Part shown: in pieces, positions 63,387-64,000 of the stretch
Layout of the letters: every line of letters begins with the position of its first letter
How positions within the stretch are numbered: the stretch's first letter is position 1
Origin: Achromobacter sp. HZ34
GTDB taxonomy: Bacteria; Pseudomonadota; Gammaproteobacteria; Burkholderiales; Burkholderiaceae_B
DNA length: 64,000 nt
Direction of reading: 5' to 3'
NCBI RefSeq assembly: GCF_002209485.1
Contig: NZ_NJIX01000001.1
Span: forward strand, 496,001 to 560,000
Translations under genes and position numbers: made by a program
Notes under the pieces: model-generated
Databases searched by the model: none
The model's input: only the letters and a program-made list of their open reading frames with translations
Told to the model about the DNA's origin: nothing

Positions 63387-64000
63387 TTAGTGTAATGCGC
63401 GCGCTGGCTGGTCCTGGACCCAAAGGGCGAGGGCCTTGCGGTCGACCTTGCCGACCGAGTTTTCCGGTGATGCCGTTGCCTGGATGACGGCATCTGGAAC
63501 ATAAATACGCCCCAGATGCGCCTTCACCATGCGGCGCAGGGCGTCGGCGGACGCTGCGTCGAAGCCGGAACGGGGCACGACGACCAGCACCGGTACCTCG
63601 CCCAGGCCTGCGACGCCTAGACGGCGATCCGGCGCCAACCCGCTATTGCGCGCAAGTTCGGCGTTCTCGGCATCATGCAGCATCCAGCGCAACCCCACCG
63701 CCTGCACTCTGCGCTGCATTTCCTCGATGGCCAGGCGGGGCTCCAGCGGGCAGGGGCAGGCGCCCGCTGCAATGCAGGCCAGAAGGCCCAGCACCTGGTC
63801 GGGTCCGCGCTCCAGGGCCAGGGCGACGTAGTCGCCGTGGCCCACGCCGGCGCGTTGCAGCGCGCCGCCCCAGCACCGGACGTCCAGGTCCAGGTCGCCG
63901 TAGGTCCATGTCTTCTGCTCGGTGACCAGGGCCTTGTGCGCGCGGCGCGCGGGATCCTGCCAGACGCCGCGCCACAATGCCAGAAGGCTGGAGATCTCCT
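63387..64000 (-). CDS. AMP-dependent ligase-like protein with central region missing (partial)
   Basis: About 204 residues are visible; the frame is open to the window edge. The N-terminal part resembles the start of acyl-CoA/amino-acid adenylating enzymes (QKTWTYGDLDLDVRCWGGAL, VALALERGPDQVLGLLACIA, PLEPRLAIEEMQRRVQAVGL). It then passes directly to the C-terminal AMP-binding domain (RRMVKAHLGRIYVPDAVIQA, TASPENSVGKVDRKALALWV, with the conserved catalytic-type Lys in GKVDRKAL). The P-loop TSGTTGxPKG, YGxTE and YRTGD motifs that lie between these parts in the family are absent. It cannot adenylate as the family does, unless it acts with a partner. It is the first visible gene of the CoA-transferase operon. 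Confidence 0.7.
   Translation of the reverse strand, partial: EISSLLALWRGVWQDPARRAHKALVTEQKTWTYGDLDLDVRCWGGALQRAGVGHGDYVALALERGPDQVLGLLACIAAGACPCPLEPRLAIEEMQRRVQAVGLRWMLHDAENAELARNSGLAPDRRLGVAGLGEVPVLVVVPRSGFDAASADALRRMVKAHLGRIYVPDAVIQATASPENSVGKVDRKALALWVQDQPARALH

Overview
This window comes from a high-GC betaproteobacterium. It most resembles the Bordetella/Achromobacter group (Alcaligenaceae). The reasons are two stand-alone Bug-type solute receptors with no TctAB membrane partners, a FecI-FecR-FecA iron cassette, an ESPR-type autotransporter, many IclR/LysR regulators beside acyl-CoA catabolic genes, and strong GC3 bias. That bias produces long antisense shadow frames, which were left out. 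No rRNA, tRNA, CRISPR array, complete insertion sequence or prophage was seen.

Layout. 1-3.3 kb: a flavin-binding (PNPOx-like) protein cut by the window edge, a glutathione S-transferase and a LysR regulator with a palindrome between them, then a cold-shock protein with a structured leader and a small unknown protein. 3.3-8.7 kb: one minus-strand operon, iclR, solute receptor, permease, ATPase, hutD, hutF, which looks like uptake and late-stage degradation of histidine or a related compound. 8.7-14.7 kb: a regulatory region rich in dyads and a Fur-box candidate, then fecI-fecR-fecA and a PepSY membrane protein for ferric-chelate uptake. 14.8-16.9 kb: a divergent SDR/AraC pair. 16.9-21.4 kb: a 1504-residue SF1 helicase fused to a C-terminal Vsr-like nuclease, the best candidate for an undescribed (possibly defence) system. 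21.8-26.9 kb: a giant autotransporter.

27-28.6 kb: frmR-frmA formaldehyde detoxification with its GC-rich operator. 28.7-34.4 kb: a tripartite RND efflux pump whose genes overlap by 4 nt. 34.5-41.5 kb: a UvrA paralogue, an LprI-like protein, an NtaA/SnaA-type flavin monooxygenase and a secreted alpha/beta-hydrolase-type protein. 41.7-48.7 kb: a patchy accessory stretch with a PAP2 phosphatase, a truncated Fur-like protein, a remnant of an MFS pump, TetR plus amidase with paired operators, a Tat-exported hydrolase, and a MarR-MFS efflux operon behind a long perfect inverted repeat.

48.7-64 kb: carboxylate and acyl-CoA catabolism. A Bug receptor and a TauD-like dioxygenase lie opposite a LysR gene. 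Two tandem IclR paralogues face a plus-strand operon of acyl-CoA dehydrogenase, Bug receptor, second acyl-CoA dehydrogenase, AcuI-like reductase and ADP-forming acyl-CoA synthetase. A converging minus-strand operon has an internally deleted AMP-ligase, a CaiB-type CoA transferase, an enoyl-CoA hydratase and another IclR regulator. Together these suggest uptake, CoA activation and beta-oxidation-like breakdown of an unidentified organic acid. Start codons were chosen by ribosome-binding site and family alignment from memory, and several genes use GTG.
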